A stretch of 64,000 nt of DNA. Origin: Cryptomeria japonica (taxonomy: Eukaryota; Streptophyta; Pinopsida; Cupressales; Cupressaceae). The first letter of the stretch is position 1. The number at the start of each line of letters is the position of its first letter. Made by a program: the position numbers and the translations under genes. The stretch spans positions 184,691,572 through 184,755,571 of the forward strand of contig NC_081411.1 in NCBI RefSeq assembly GCF_030272615.1, written 5' to 3'. Below, piece after piece: positions 21,269-33,756 of this stretch. The notes beneath the pieces were generated by a model. That model ran no database searches. It was not told where the DNA came from and saw only the letters and a list, made by a program, of their open reading frames with translations.

Positions 21269-22966
21269 CTAATTGATGGTTGAATCATAGTTGTAAGGTG
21301 CTCTGGTATAGTTGGTTTGATCATCTGTGGCTTTAGCTTTTCCCTTGTCATGCTTTGGGAAGGGCTCCTTAAACATCTCATGTTCTTGATTGTATGAGTG
21401 TCCCTCAATCTCAATGTCACCTCTATCAATGAGATCTTGTACGATGTTCTTTAGTCGATGACAATTTCCTGTCTTATGACCCTTGCTCTTATGAAATTCA
21501 CAATACTCATCATCATTCCACCAATTTGGTTTAACCTTTGGTTCATATGGAAGAAAATCTGGAACTGTGATTACCTTGTTTGCCACTAACTTTTTGAAGA
21601 CTGACTCAAGTGGTTCTCCCAATGGAGTGTACTTCCTTCGTGATCTAGAAGTTGTTTGAGTATTCACTTGATTGTTTGTAGAACTTGATCCCGAAAAGAT
21701 GAATTTTGGTCACATTGTATTGGCATCAACAACACCATCATTGACTGTGTTCTTGTTTTTATTCCAAAATCTTGGCTTGCCTTTTCCTTTAAAGTCATCT
21801 TTGTTCTCCTTAAATATCTTAATGACTCCTTGCTCAATTAGGACCTTTTCTATTGCTAAGCCTTTTTCAATAACGTCCCTAAAGGTGGACAAACAAGCTT
21901 TCCTTAGATCATAGCCAATGTCTTTGTTAACATTTTGTGTGAACATCTCTACCATTTGTTTTTGTGGAATTTCACAAGAGCATCTGCTAGCTAGATTCCT
22001 CCATCTTTGTAAAAATTATGCAAAAGACTCTCCCTCTTTTTGCTTGGTGTTGCATAAAGTAGTGACTGATATGTCTGTCTCTATATTGTAGGAGAAATGT
22101 TGAATAAATGCCTTTCCTAAGTCACCCCATGACTTAATACCAGGTGGGAGTTGGGAGAACCATTCCATAGCTTGATCACCTAAGCTTTGTGGGAATAATC
22201 TCATCAAATATGTCTCTTCTAAAGTTACTTCAATTCAAGCTATGAAAAACTATCTTATGTGTGCCTTAGGATCCCCTTTTCCTCTATACTTATCAAATTT
22301 AGGCATCACAAAGTGTGTAGGAAATGGAGGCATTGGAATGCTCTTGTCGAATGGATAAGGACATATGTCTCTCATTGTGTATGTTGGATTCAGTGTATTT
22401 ATGTCCTCCATTTTCTTTTGTAAGTCCCTGATTTGTTGCTCCAAATTGCTCTTAGGTGGAGATCAACTTCTTGGACCATACCCCATGCTTGAGGCACCAA
22501 TTGGAGGAGAAGCATGTTGCATATATGGATGATATTGATCATACACATTTTCATATGGAGGAGGTCTATAGTGATGCTGCATATATGGACCACTTGGTAT
22601 AGATTCATATTGAGGAACGAAATATCTATTTTGTCCATGTATACCATACTCTACAGGTATGTCATGTTCTAATGTGTTGCCTCCAAATTTGACACGGGGT
22701 TTCCTTGTGTCCAGATTTTGAGCATGCCTTTGAATATCCAATTGCTTTGGTGGTTGATCCTTAGCATTGGTATGTGATTGAGCATATCTTTCTGCATAAG
22801 ACTTCCATAATGGTTTGCGAAGGTGAGTATCATATGCTTGACCATGTGTACGTGGGACCTCTGGTTTTTGAAACAAAGATGATGGTGATTCAGGCACAAG
22901 ATGTGGTCCTCTATTTCCTCCACTATTAGGCCTCCTTTGATCCATGTTGGAGTGAGTTTGTTGCAA
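21269..22966 (-). pseudogene. Gypsy gag-like region, broken
   Basis: Fossil gag of the same element. Around 22016-22207 the minus strand gives LFPQSLGDQAMEWFSQLPPG and FIQHFSYNI, the standard retrotransposon gag core. Around 21460-21530 it gives YCEFHKSKGHKTGNCHRLK, a CX2H-type zinc knuckle used by plant gypsy gag proteins. Further upstream (22463-22966) the frame is Pro- and Gln-rich. It would form the particle shell. The region is in several frames and is not functional. Confidence 0.75.
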
Positions 22967-22969
22967 AGG

Positions 22970-23347
22970 TCAATTTTCCATTATTTGAGACATGTCAAAA
23001 TCATGAAGTATCTTGGCTCCACTTTGTGCCATCATTTGTAAGAAGTATTGTCTATCCCTCCTCATTATTTCCTCAATCAGTCGATTGAAGCGAGGCTCCA
23101 TAATGGATTCTTCCACATCTGCTGAATGTACTGAAAAGTTGTCCATATTGTCATTGTGTGTATCATTGTTGTTTGTAGTGTCCATGTTCTCAACATTTGG
23201 AATGTTTCTATAGGCATCCATGTCAGGTAATGTAGTATGATCAGAATTGAAAAAGATATCATTGTCATACTCATAAGAACTCATGTTTGTGGACTCTTGA
23301 GCCTCTTTAGTTTCTCTCCTAGATTTTTGAAGACCGGTTTCAACCAT
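22970..23347 (-). CDS. Element N-terminal frame upstream of gag, function unknown
   Basis: A 125-codon minus-strand frame, rich in Asp, Asn, Met and Glu, immediately upstream of the gag-like frame and ending with LHDFDMSQIMEN. It is probably the N-terminal part of the element's gag polyprotein, but I recognise no domain. Part of the fossil gypsy element. Confidence 0.4.
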   Translation of the reverse strand: MVETGLQKSRRETKEAQESTNMSSYEYDNDIFFNSDHTTLPDMDAYRNIPNVENMDTTNNNDTHNDNMDNFSVHSADVEESIMEPRFNRLIEEIMRRDRQYFLQMMAQSGAKILHDFDMSQIMEN

Positions 23348-23349
23348 GA

Positions 23350-25888
23350 ACTAGGTATTGACTGAGATGTGTGAGACTAGATGAAAATAGAAAAAGTATG
23401 GAAGACCAAGGGTTGGATGGAATGTAAATGAATCTGAAGTGTACTTGCAATGTCCAAAGTGTAAGACCAAGTATGTATGTAGTAGAGTAGGTGTGACTTC
23501 CAAAGAGAGGATAGTTTCTCTTGATGAGGTAAGTTGACCTTGACTCTAAGTAAGACCAAATGAGACCCAAAGGTGATAGACCTTGATGAGGGACCACTTA
23601 GCAAATTGTTGTTGTATGTAGTGTGTTGACCAAGTATGATGAGGACAAGCAAGTGACCTTTTGACTCAAGTTTAGACAAGTGTGAATGTAAAGCAAGACG
23701 TGAAGCAATGATGGACTATGTGAGACCCAAAGACAAGTTGAATGCTAGATGAAAACCTAGAGAAACAACCTAGGAAGCTTAAGAATTCTGAAACTGATTG
23801 CTCTTGTTTGCCGGACTGTAAAATTTTTCCAATTTGTGAAGTTGTTGGTTGTGACCAAATCTGAATGTTTGACTATTTTTCGTGACAAGAGGACACAATG
23901 TTGATGACGACTCAATGTTTGCAAGTGTTTAGACTAACAATGACTCCAAGAAAAGTGTGTTGTTTGATGTAAAATTGTTTTGCATACACTTGAAGAAACA
24001 AAAGACACAATGTTTTGCTGTTTGGTCTTGAATGTTTGAATGTTTAAAATATGTCAAGCACAATTCTTATGGCTGGCCAAGACAATAGTTGTTGATCCCA
24101 CATGGGGTTTTACCCCCGAGGCTACACTATTCAGAGCAGATACTTAGATGCTTGACCTCACTGGCTCCACCCTCGGCACTCACTTCTCGGGTCAGCCAAG
24201 CATCAGTCCCCACGAAAACTCCCTGTGACAAACTTTGTATCTCTACTAAGAACCGTATGTGTGTGGGCCGCTACCAGAGGTCCAGCCTCCTGCCCTAACA
24301 ACTAGAAGGATTTGGGCTTCTAAAACAAAAAGGTGCTAGTAAGGGCATCCACTCGTGTGGCCATACATGCAGCACTTTCAGCTCTGTAAATACAGAAGGC
24401 TCCCAGCCGGTAGAGGTTACACCCTACCACTAATCAAATAAATTTGATCAAAGGTGTTTATGGGGAAACATAGTGTCGGTATGAACTAATCAGCACACGT
24501 TATTCATAGTTTTCACCATGAATACAGTTATTTATAGTGGTTTGGAAGAAGATGGCTTTTCTTTTGCTACCACTTGGGTCATTCTCTTCTCACTAGTAGT
24601 CCTAATGACCACACGGGAAGACAGGCCCTCTAAAGACTAAACAAAAAGAGCCTATTGCTCAAGACACAAAAGACAATGATTCAATTTTAGTGCACCAATT
24701 GAGTGTTTGCTAGTCTATGAAAATAAGGCACACAATAAAAATCCAAAAACCCTTGCTAAGGACCTACAACAAAGATTTATTAGTAGTTTGGATTGTTTCA
24801 AATGATCACCCCTTCCTGCAAGCACACAAGTTAGGTAAATTTTAGATCCAAAAGACTTTGTGAAAGAGGGGCCTTCAACAATGCGTTTTGTTGACCAATT
24901 CAAATATCTGATTCATCATAAAAAAAAGACCACCTGTAAAATTCCAAGAGATTTCCAGAAATGTAAGAAAATCAAAAAAATTTGCTAATTTGCTCCAAAA
25001 ATTAATTTTTTTATGAAAAATTATAAAAAAATCATATAAAATGCAAAATCGATCCAAAAAATCTGAAATTTTTACTGGAGAGTCCTGATGGTCTTCCAAA
25101 CCTGCATTAAAAAAATTCTGCAACAATTCCAAGTAGTTTTTGAGATATGAGTAAAATAATGCAAAACCCTAATTTTCAAAGATCTAATTTTTGAGGACTG
25201 ATTTTGCATCAAATTTAAAATAAAAAACAATATATCCTATGTATAATTTTGAGAGATTTCCAAAAATGTAAGAAAATGTGATAAATTCACTAATTTTCTC
25301 TCAAAATTAATTTTTTATGAAAAATCATAAAAAATTCATATAAATTGAACAATTGATCCAAAAAGTCTAAAATTTTTAAATTATCCTTTTGATACTTTTT
25401 TAGACTTGTAAGAAAAATTTGATGCCAAAATTTGAAACCGTTTGTGAAATCTGATCAAAATAAGGAAAAATCCTAATTTTTAAAGATCTGATTTTTAGGG
25501 AAATATTTTGCATAAAAATTAAAATCACAAAAAACAAATCCTATGTATAATTATGAGAGATTTCCAAAAATGTAAGAAAATTTGAAAAATTCTCTCATTT
25601 TCTCTCAAAATTAATTTTTTATGAAAAATCATAAAAAATTCATAGAAAATGAAAATGTGCTCCAAAAAATCTGAATTTTGTATTGAGATCTCCTAATACT
25701 TTTCTCAACCTGAAAAACAAATTTGGTGCAAAATTTCCTGGCCATTTGTGAGATACGATCAAATCTCTCCAAGATCTTGATTTTTGGTCCAAAACCCTAG
25801 CTGCACAAGGTTATTCTCTAAATTGTTTTACAAAACAACAATATAGGGTTAGAAAAATCTGCAAAAAACATAGATCTAACAAAAATCC
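23350..25888 (-). other. Leader region of the gypsy-type element
   Basis: About 2.5 kb without protein-like frames between the primer site and the first gag-side frame. A GC-richer block at 24060-24310 is followed (leftward on the element's far side) by AT-rich sequence. From about 24930 to 25790 three diverged units of roughly 305-310 bases are seen, marked by GAGATTTCC(A/C)(G/A)AAATGTAAGAAAAT at about 24946, 25252 and 25556. Confidence 0.55.
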
Positions 25889-25911
25889 ATGTCCCACGGG
25901 GTGTGCCAAAA

Positions 25912-26680
25912 TGTTTATGGTGAAAATGGATAACAATAATAACAAAATTGAAACACTAAATGAATTCAACCACCAAACCCTAGCCTAACAACAACAAAGA
26001 TCCACCATAACATATGAAGATTACCTAAGACAATGCAAATAAAATGAAATCACAAAGATTATACCATTACATGTCCAATAGGGTTTTGATCTCCATTCTT
26101 CCTATCTCCATTGATCTTGCTTGATATATTTACTCTCAGATTTTATGTGCACAAGAGCTCAACAAAGAACGGAATGTGATTGCAAGTAGGATCGTAGTGT
26201 AGTCAAGTGCATAAAATGATTAGCTAGGTTGATTAGGGTTTAATAATGAAGGAAACATCTCCTTATATAGAAGACACAAATATGAAATGGAGGGATAAGA
26301 TTGAGAGGTGTAAAAAGAGGTCGACTATGATTAGAGGGTAGGTAGAAGAAATAATAAAATAATGAAAGAGGTAGGTAGTGTAGGAATTAAGAGATGAATG
26401 ACATGTGTCATGGGTAGAAAAAGGCTCATGAATTAATTAAATAAATAAAGATTCATTTAATTAATAGAAGAAATGAGATCAATTAAATAAATAAATATTT
26501 ATTTAATTTAGGAAAAGGATAATTTAAATAAATAAATGTATTTATTCAAATGAGAAATAAGGTTAGAAGAGGATAAATGAATTAATTAAATAAATAAAGA
26601 TTCATTTAATTAATAGAAGAATTAGGCTTAGATAATTAAATAAATAAAATATTTATTTAATTAGACATGACAATTTTGGG
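25912..26680 (-). repeat. 5' LTR of the gypsy-type element
   Basis: Partner of 15793-16569, about 96.5 percent identical by hand count. Its outer (right) end abuts a fourth 238-bp unit rather than unique flank. Confidence 0.8.
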
Positions 26681-26980
26681 ATGATTTCAAATTTGGAATC
26701 ATTTTCCTTCATTTACTTTCAACTTTGGCTATGGCTTGGAGGAGTTTCGTTTTATTAACGAATAAGGTACCAAGGAATGTTTCCCTCCTTTTACTTTACT
26801 TGATGCCATTCCAGCCTTGTTTCTTTCTCATGTGCCTGCTTTGGACAACCTACATAAAGCTCAAAACGCATCCCAATGTGGAGGAATTTCACTACGAAAA
26901 AGGTGTGAAAAATAAAAAATATGTGGTTATAATAGAAAACGAATTGAACAAAATATAATTTAAAAAATAAATAAATCATA
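26681..26980 (+). repeat. Fourth 238-bp unit, right of the gypsy element
   Basis: ATGATTTCAAATTTGGAATC to GTGGAGGAATTTC matches the units at 15111-15792, followed by the same tail ending AATAAATAAATCATAT. Beyond 26980 the sequence is not shared with the left side. Confidence 0.85.
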
Positions 26981-28940
26981 TAATAACAATAATCTTTTAA
27001 GATTGCATATTTATATTTTTAAGAAGTGTCACGAAGTGGAAGCATCCCTCTTTATAGTGATATCGTATTTTATTATATATTATTTATTTAAATAATATAA
27101 TATGTAGTTATCTATTATAAGACAATATATTAAATAATAGTTTATACATTTGTAGTCTTGTAATGATAGTAATTGTTTGTTAGTTGATAGATGAGATATG
27201 CCACATTAATTCAAGGAAAAAACAACTAATGTGTTTAGATCAATAGATTCTTGCAAGTGGAATATATCACTTTTATTTAGTCGATAAAGATTATATTTCT
27301 TAGGTTTTACATTGTCATAGAGATTGATTTGTACTAAGCTAAACTATGTTGATTATTGTTGAAGTTGAGATTATTAGTAAAATATTGATGAGAAATATAT
27401 ACGATATTAAATAGCCTTCCTAGATTGATAGTAAAGCTTGATTTTGATATTAAGAGCCTTGTAATATAGTTGAAATTTGTTATTTTAAAATAGATAAATG
27501 TTCTACATTATGGTGACAATTTGCCTCCATAGCATTGTAATAAAATATTTGTTCTCTAGTTGATAGATCTATTTGTTATCTAGTTGATAGATGATTCATG
27601 AAAATGATTTAGAACTAGACAGGATAATATTTTAAGATCAACAAACTCTTGGAAACTAGATGTATCATGATTTTACTGGGTTGATGAATATCATAGTTGC
27701 TAGACTCATGCTAGACACAATGTGACTAGCATAGTTGAAGTTGAGTTTGTTCATTACAATAAATATCTGTTAAATATTGACTAGCAAATGATTTGTTTGT
27801 AAAGAGTCTCCATAATTTAATTGATTGGTTTTATGTTTGGTAGCCACATAAAATAGAATAAATTAAATCCAAAAATAGTTTATGATTGAGTTAAGTGTGA
27901 GAAGGGCCCCCTACCCAACAAAGTAGAATAAAAGAGTATCAAAACCGAAGTCTTGGAGGAAAGCTAGCAGAAACCAAGATAGTCTAACTTACTATTAATA
28001 GTACACATAGAAAATGAGTTAAAATGAAGTCTGAAGGTAGCATATTAGAGAATAATACTAATCACAAAATAGAATATTGTTCAAAACATAACAAACTCTA
28101 TAAGATAGAGTCCCAATCCTTAACCATATGTTCTAGAGTTGCCTCCCATGTCATTAAAACCGCAATATTATTTCCTTTCTTCTTGTGTTCATCCCTATTC
28201 CTTGGACCATTCTTCTTTGCACTTCTCTCCACTTTGATCCCCACCTTGACCATCTCTATAAAAAAACTCACATGAGACTACATTAAATCTTACTAAAGTA
28301 TCCATATCTTTCTTCAATCTATCTAATTTTCTCTATTCTTCTTGCAGCTAATGCAATTATATGGGGATTCTACATTCCCAACCATACCAAAAAGGTCTTC
28401 AAGTTTCATAGCTAACACCTAACAATTTTCATCCTTTCTCATAGCTCGTTCATCTTTTGGTTCCTCTTCATCATTCTCACTATAATTTTTAAGAATTGTA
28501 AGTCCATCTAGCAAATCCTTTAAATATGCCTCATAGGGTGGCTATTGAGAAAGCAAGTGTTTGGGAAAGGGAGTCTTTTAATAATAGGTTTAGTAGTTCC
28601 TTTAGGCTATCTTAGTTGTATGTCGTAACATCTTCATAAGAGGTACAATCATTTTTTTAGCCTCCTTTTCTTCTTCAAGGGTTTTTTCTAATAGTGATAG
28701 CAATATAAGTCATTGATAAAAGCTTACCAATTGTGTGACAACAATCTTAGTCATCGAAGTAAGCTTACGAATTCTACTATAATTTCATCCTTGACATTCC
28801 CCATCAAAGATATGAATAATAGGAGAGGAGTGGGGTGAGGAAACTAGGTTCTTTTCACGATAAGTTTAACAACTTTCCCTTAACACATAATGACTTTTTT
28901 TCTACTACTCGGGCGATTAAACTTTTTTCCTTTATCAAGT
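26981..28940. other. AT-rich stretch; possible old ~400-bp duplication
   Basis: TTAGTTGATAGATGAGATATGCC with following sequence (27180-27440) resembles CTAGTTGATAGATGATTCATG with following sequence (27585-27810), with weak similarity over about 250 bases. The open frame at 28024-28275 has a hydrophobic stretch but no family match, and I do not call it. No gene seen. Confidence 0.4.
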
Positions 28941-28949
28941 GTGTTGTTT

Positions 28950-30222
28950 AGGCTAAGCCCCACAATTAAATGAGGGGTATAAAACCCAAGGCTTGATATT
29001 TTATTTTTAGGAGATTAGAGTTAGGTTTTTTTCCTAGTGAGTTGGATTTGGATGACGAGGAAACTGTAGCATTGCAAATTATACTTGCTAACAATTTCAT
29101 CCTCACCTAGACATCACTTTGTCATTCTAGCCTCAAATGCCCAATTACTGTGCTAATTATGCTCACACCTCCTATTGAGTCCACATTCTCATAGTTTTCT
29201 CTTCTTCCCCTTCATGTTGAGTTCCAATTTGCAAGATTAGGGTGCTCAACACCTTGGTCCTCCTAATCAAGACCCAATTTTAGGCCATACAATGATCCTA
29301 TCATTTGAGCATGAAATTTAATCTTGTGTCGGCCTACCTTAAAAATTTAAATTTTTTGGGCATTCATGTATAAAAGGAGGTCTACCCCTCATTTGAAATC
29401 CTAATTAATAGATTATTCTATAATCTCAATTACACTTTGGCAAAATTCAAGTGAGCAAGCAATTAGTCTTTCATCAAGCATTGGAGCAGAAGTGATGTCA
29501 AGTTCAATTATTGAAGATGGCATCCATGATCAATGTTTTGTGAAAAAATTATACATGAAACCCTAAAATGTCTATGTGAAGGTAAAATAAAACTTCATCA
29601 AGGTATACGTTGTTGTTTCTAGAATTTGAATGTTTCCCTCAAAAGTAAAGTATTTCATTATAGCCTTTCATTATGTTTATCAATTCAATTTCATGGTTAA
29701 TTCGAAATCTGGGATTTTACCTAAGGCAACATACCCCTATTCTCAAAGTATTTCCCTTTCTATGTCCAGAAAATAGGTGCAAGAGCTATACTTGGAAATT
29801 CTACCAAAGTTGATAGTGACAAATAGGTTCATCTTTTAACAATGAAAAAATCAAATGACTAGGATAGATTTGTGCTACCTGGTCTTGAAAATTAGACTAA
29901 ACTCATGGGAACAAGTTCTAAACATCTTCTTTTGCCTAGATCTCAATTTGTCGCTCCATGGGATATCTATAACAGTCTGTTTCCAACAATTTACTTCAAT
30001 CATTCATGCTTTTACCCCAATTTCACAATTACATTCCAATGTCAACTAAGAGAGAGGATAACCAATTCTAACCAATGAATCCAATAATAATTTTAACCCT
30101 TTCCTCATTTGGATTGATGCTTGATCTTTTGGGTTCAACCCTCTTTCAATGTAGTTGCGTTAATTGGGTTATTTAGTGGATTTACTTGGTGAAAATCTAA
30201 TTCCTCATTTTCACAACATTAC
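28950..30222 (+). repeat. 5' LTR of a second Ty3/gypsy-type remnant
   Basis: Its inner end is ...CATTTTCACAACA at about 30222, followed by ACATTTTGGTGAGCCTGACAT, a primer-site-like sequence as seen next to plant gypsy LTRs. TATAAAA at 29369-29375 with CCCCTCATTTGA at 29385-29396 marks the promoter. It is related to the LTR fragment at 9.05-9.9 kb. The left edge is uncertain. Confidence 0.6.
29369..29375 (+). promoter_or_regulatory. TATA box of the second gypsy LTR
   Basis: TATAAAA followed 9 bases later by CCCCTCATTTGA. Confidence 0.5.
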
Positions 30223-32340
30223 ATTTTGGTGAGCCTGACATATTTCATGCTTAATTCTAATTTCTTGTCTTGGATCTGATTTTGTATACATTTTAAAATT
30301 CATATCTACACTCATAGCTTTTATTTCCAGTTGATTTACATAAATTTAGGGTTAAATTTCACAAAAACCCTAATTTATTATTCTAAAATTAACTTGTGGG
30401 TTGCATAATTTTTCAAGTGTATTTTCAAATATGATTATTATGACATGTTATGTTATGATTTAATTTAATTATTTATTCTTGAAACTCATAAATCACATTG
30501 TTTATATTCTTGGTTAATCAATCATTGTTATAAGAAATTGCATTACTTAATCATAGTTTTTTGTTTTGGCATTCAAATTTCCCTCCTTTGTGCATGATTT
30601 TTGTTAGAATTACTCCTACATATAATATTCCTATGAGAAGAAGTTTTAAATTTAAATATTCCCAAGGTTTAAACACTAAGGTTATGGAGCCTCAATTGGA
30701 TCACTATTACATGAGAATGTTGGTATTTCCTCTAATCCAACAAGTGACATTATTCATCCCCATGTGGATGAATCGCTAACTAGGGCTACTAATGACCAAT
30801 TGGAGAAGATGAACAATGAATTTTAAAATATTCAACAATGGATGAGTCAACAATACTCAAAAAAAGAGAGGCAATCCCTTTGCTTGAAAGATTGAAAAGA
30901 ATGGTGAAGAGTCATAAAATTGGTGTTGATTTATTGTGTAACCTTGCTCTTATTTTTGGAACTAATATCATTCCAATAAAAATTTGTGCCAAATTTCTTT
31001 GCTACTCTCACCCCCCTCATAAAGTCAACCATTCTACTCATATGCATACATCCTTGCCTAGTGTGCCTATATTTACATATTCTATGATGACTACTTCCAC
31101 ACAAAATGTTAATCCTACATATTTTGGCCATGGGGATAATCCTACTTATCAAAATTCTTACATATCTACTTCTCTGAGTCTTCGATTTTTTTCACAGCCA
31201 TCTCCCATACCAACATACCACAATGTTCCACCTCCTTATTCTCAATCTCCACCTACATATAACAATGTTACTCCATCCTAATCCACCATATCTAATTTCA
31301 ATCCATCCACAAAAGAAACCATCGATAACCTATCCCAACCTATTACATCCCTACAACATTAATTGGCTTCTATTACTCAGTCCAAGTTCAATGTTTCCCC
31401 ATTTGATGTAGTGAGCCCTCTATTCGATGACATTGTCCATACAGTTCGCCCTAAACATATGGAAGTCCCTCAATTGGAGTTGTATAGTTGAAAAGGTGAC
31501 CCCTTGACTCATGTCAAGACATTTCAAACTTTGTGTAGTGTTTTTTCTCATGACCAAAGACTTATAGCTAAATTGTTTACTAGAACCTTTAGAGATAAAG
31601 CTTTGCAATGATATTTCTCCTTGTCTCCTTATTCTATTACTTCTTTTCACCAATTTGATAATGCTTTCATTAACAATTTTAAAATAATAATAGCCTTAAA
31701 ATTACTTGGATTGATTTGATTCATTGTAAGTAAGGAGTTAAAGAAAAAGTGATTAATTTTATTGGCAGATATAAACATTTGCATTCTCAAATTGCTTATC
31801 AAGTGCCTGATCATGATGTTCAAACAAGTCTTATTGCTAATTTTCAAAAATAAATTAGAGATAAGCTTCTATTTTCTGAGTTTACTTCTTTTATCCAATT
31901 GTGTACAGTGCCTCATAATTATTAGCTTCAAGTGAGTCAATTTGAATAATCCTCTTTAATGGCTCTAATAGATCAAAATGAGGGTGCTCAAAAATTGTTT
32001 GTGAAGTCTAAACACAACAATGGACATCAAGATAATTGACAACATCAACACTCAAGTGGCAGCCATGAAATCAGGTATGACCCCTTTATCCAAATACTTT
32101 AGGAAAGAATTAACTCCTCTTTTTGAGTCTTTTCATATTATAATGTTGAGGTTGATAAATGATATTATCTAGAAACTTCCTCCCATCATGCCATTTGATG
32201 ATTCTAAACCATTCTCACCTTACCATGACCCCAAATCCTTTTTTCAATATCACAATCAACCTATCTTGATACCTATTACCTTGTCATTTGTCCCTCATAA
32301 CAAGAGTAAGTCGCCTTGCAAAATTTTATTTGAGTCTTTA
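30223..32340 (+). mobile_element. Internal part of the second gypsy remnant: leader and gag, broken
   Basis: Plus-strand fossil. Between 31400 and 31950 the translation shows a classical gypsy gag core: HMEVPQLELYS, DPLTHVKTFQTLCSVFSHDQ, LIAKLFTRTFRDKALQ, then ITSFHQFDNAFINNF. Upstream (30840-31300) is a Pro/Tyr/Ser-rich stretch like the gag linkers of gymnosperm elements. Downstream to about 32330 the sequence still looks gag-derived. No pol is seen, and no 3' LTR was found. The gag is broken in several places and clearly old. Confidence 0.7.
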
Positions 32341-33430
32341 TCTTGTTAAAAATTCCTTGGTTCAATCCTTAATCCGCTTGTAAATAATCTCTTAATGCTT
32401 AGCATTAAGTTTCAATGGTCTATTTGAACCTCATGAACCCCTCAAACCATCTTGAAAAGAGTTCATAATTTTCATTTAGGTACTGCAGGTTCTAAGTTGT
32501 CTCTAAGATGTTTTTAGGCTAATGTTCACTCAAGTGTTTTGCAGCAGTTCTATTTAACAGTCGTGGATGATGTTTCATATCCTCTTTTTTCCGACTATGA
32601 ATTGTTTTAACCTAGTTCAAACAGTTTAGTGATGTTCAACATGTTCGATGAAGTTCAAAAGGCTAGTGGCAATTAACAAAGTTAATCTTTTCAAAGGAAA
32701 TTTGCTTGGCGCAGCGTACGCTTTGAACTACCTAAACCCTCATCAAGTTAGTTCAAATTCTTCATGCATGTTCAAATCACGTGGGTCCCATGGACTAAAC
32801 GACATGATGGTGCATTTATTGCTAAGTGTGATGAAGATCTGACCATATCTCGGGTGACGTCAACTAGCCAATCTTTGAAGGCAAGTAATCATTTTTAGGA
32901 ATTGGCAGTTATCTCAAAAGTGCCACCATGCATTCAATACACACGCGTGATGTCAAATCCCAATGCTCGGCACATTTGAGTTGACGGCCAAAATTAATGA
33001 GCTAAATTTTTGTCGCTTCATTTGCTATAAGGTATGAAGTGATTAATTTTTGAAACTTGTTCTTCATTGCTGTGGAGTGTTTGATAGAAGGTTTGTCTAT
33101 TGGTAGTCGTTCGATTGGTTTCAACTATGAAGGTGAGTTTTGATTCCTATTTTCTACAGTGATTTTTAGCTATTTTTCTCTCTCATAATAAAATTGCTGG
33201 GAGAAATAAGGGTTGTTGTTTATGAATTATGAAGTCCACTCTGCACCTATTCGGAAATATTTTTAGTCTCACTTGCACAGAATCCATTGTCAGTGACATA
33301 GACCTGAAAGGAGAGAATTCGGAGGTCTTGAAGGAAAGGGTGTTTAAAGGTATTGACGGTTCTTTTGGTTTAGAAATTCTAAGTAGTGGACTCGTAGAGG
33401 CAGTAGCCTTCCTTCTGCTATTCCTTGCCC
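32341..33430. other. Intervening sequence, possibly leader or LTR of a further element
   Basis: Mixed-composition sequence with no recognised domain. ATGAAGGTGAG at about 33127-33137 resembles an exon end with a splice donor but cannot be supported further. Confidence 0.35.
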
Positions 33431-33756
33431 ATAATTAGTTAGGGAGTGCATTGCAAGATATGACCCTATTTCTGAAACCCTCAAGAGGGACAATGGTGAA
33501 ACCCTCATTGCCATTAATAGGGAAGTCATTTCTTCTATTTTCAAATTGCCTGATTATAAGTTCTCAAAATTTTCCCCCACCCAATCAGTCACTGAGTTCA
33601 ATGCAAAAAAAAATGGACATTGAAACAATATAGCGAAGCATTGGTTGAGAGTTCCTTAGAGGGGTGGTTCCAAGTTACCTAAATATCCCAACAAAAATCA
33701 TATGCTTCCCCATATCCATGATGTTATGTTGTTGTTACACCGAGTTAGAGGTTCAA
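33430..33756 (+). pseudogene. Unrecognised protein fragment on the plus strand
   Basis: From about 33435 the plus strand reads VRECIARYDPISETLKRD, then ETLIAINREVISSIFKLP and PDYKFSKFSPTQSV, clearly protein-like in composition, and later HMLPHIHDVMLLLHRVRG in another frame. The architecture (a helical domain ending before an INREVISSIFKLP-like block) recalls the unknown N-terminal frames of large plant retroelements, but I cannot name the family. It is interrupted, and ends where the copia element begins at about 33757. Confidence 0.4.

Larger units (their letters stand above)
15793..26680 (-). mobile_element. Ty3/gypsy-type LTR retrotransposon, broken, likely non-autonomous
   Basis: A fossil element of about 10.9 kb reading on the minus strand. 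Parts: 5' LTR 25912-26680; primer-site-like TTTTGGCACACCCCGTGGGAC just inside it (25889-25911, minus strand); long leader; gag-like region with a Cys-His knuckle; protease-like region; integrase C-terminal region; an antisense plant mobile domain fragment; polypurine tract GAGGGGCAAAA at 16570-16582 (minus strand); 3' LTR 15793-16569. No reverse transcriptase or RNase H is recognised. By hand count the LTRs differ at about 27 of 766 positions (3.5 percent), so insertion could be about 1.4 million years ago at a grass-like rate or over ten million at a slow gymnosperm rate. Broken, with several interruptions across gag. No clean target-site duplication seen. Confidence 0.85.

Noticed and set aside
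28024-28275. Possible small membrane protein
   Set aside because: One hydrophobic stretch in AT-rich DNA, no family match, no start or promoter support.
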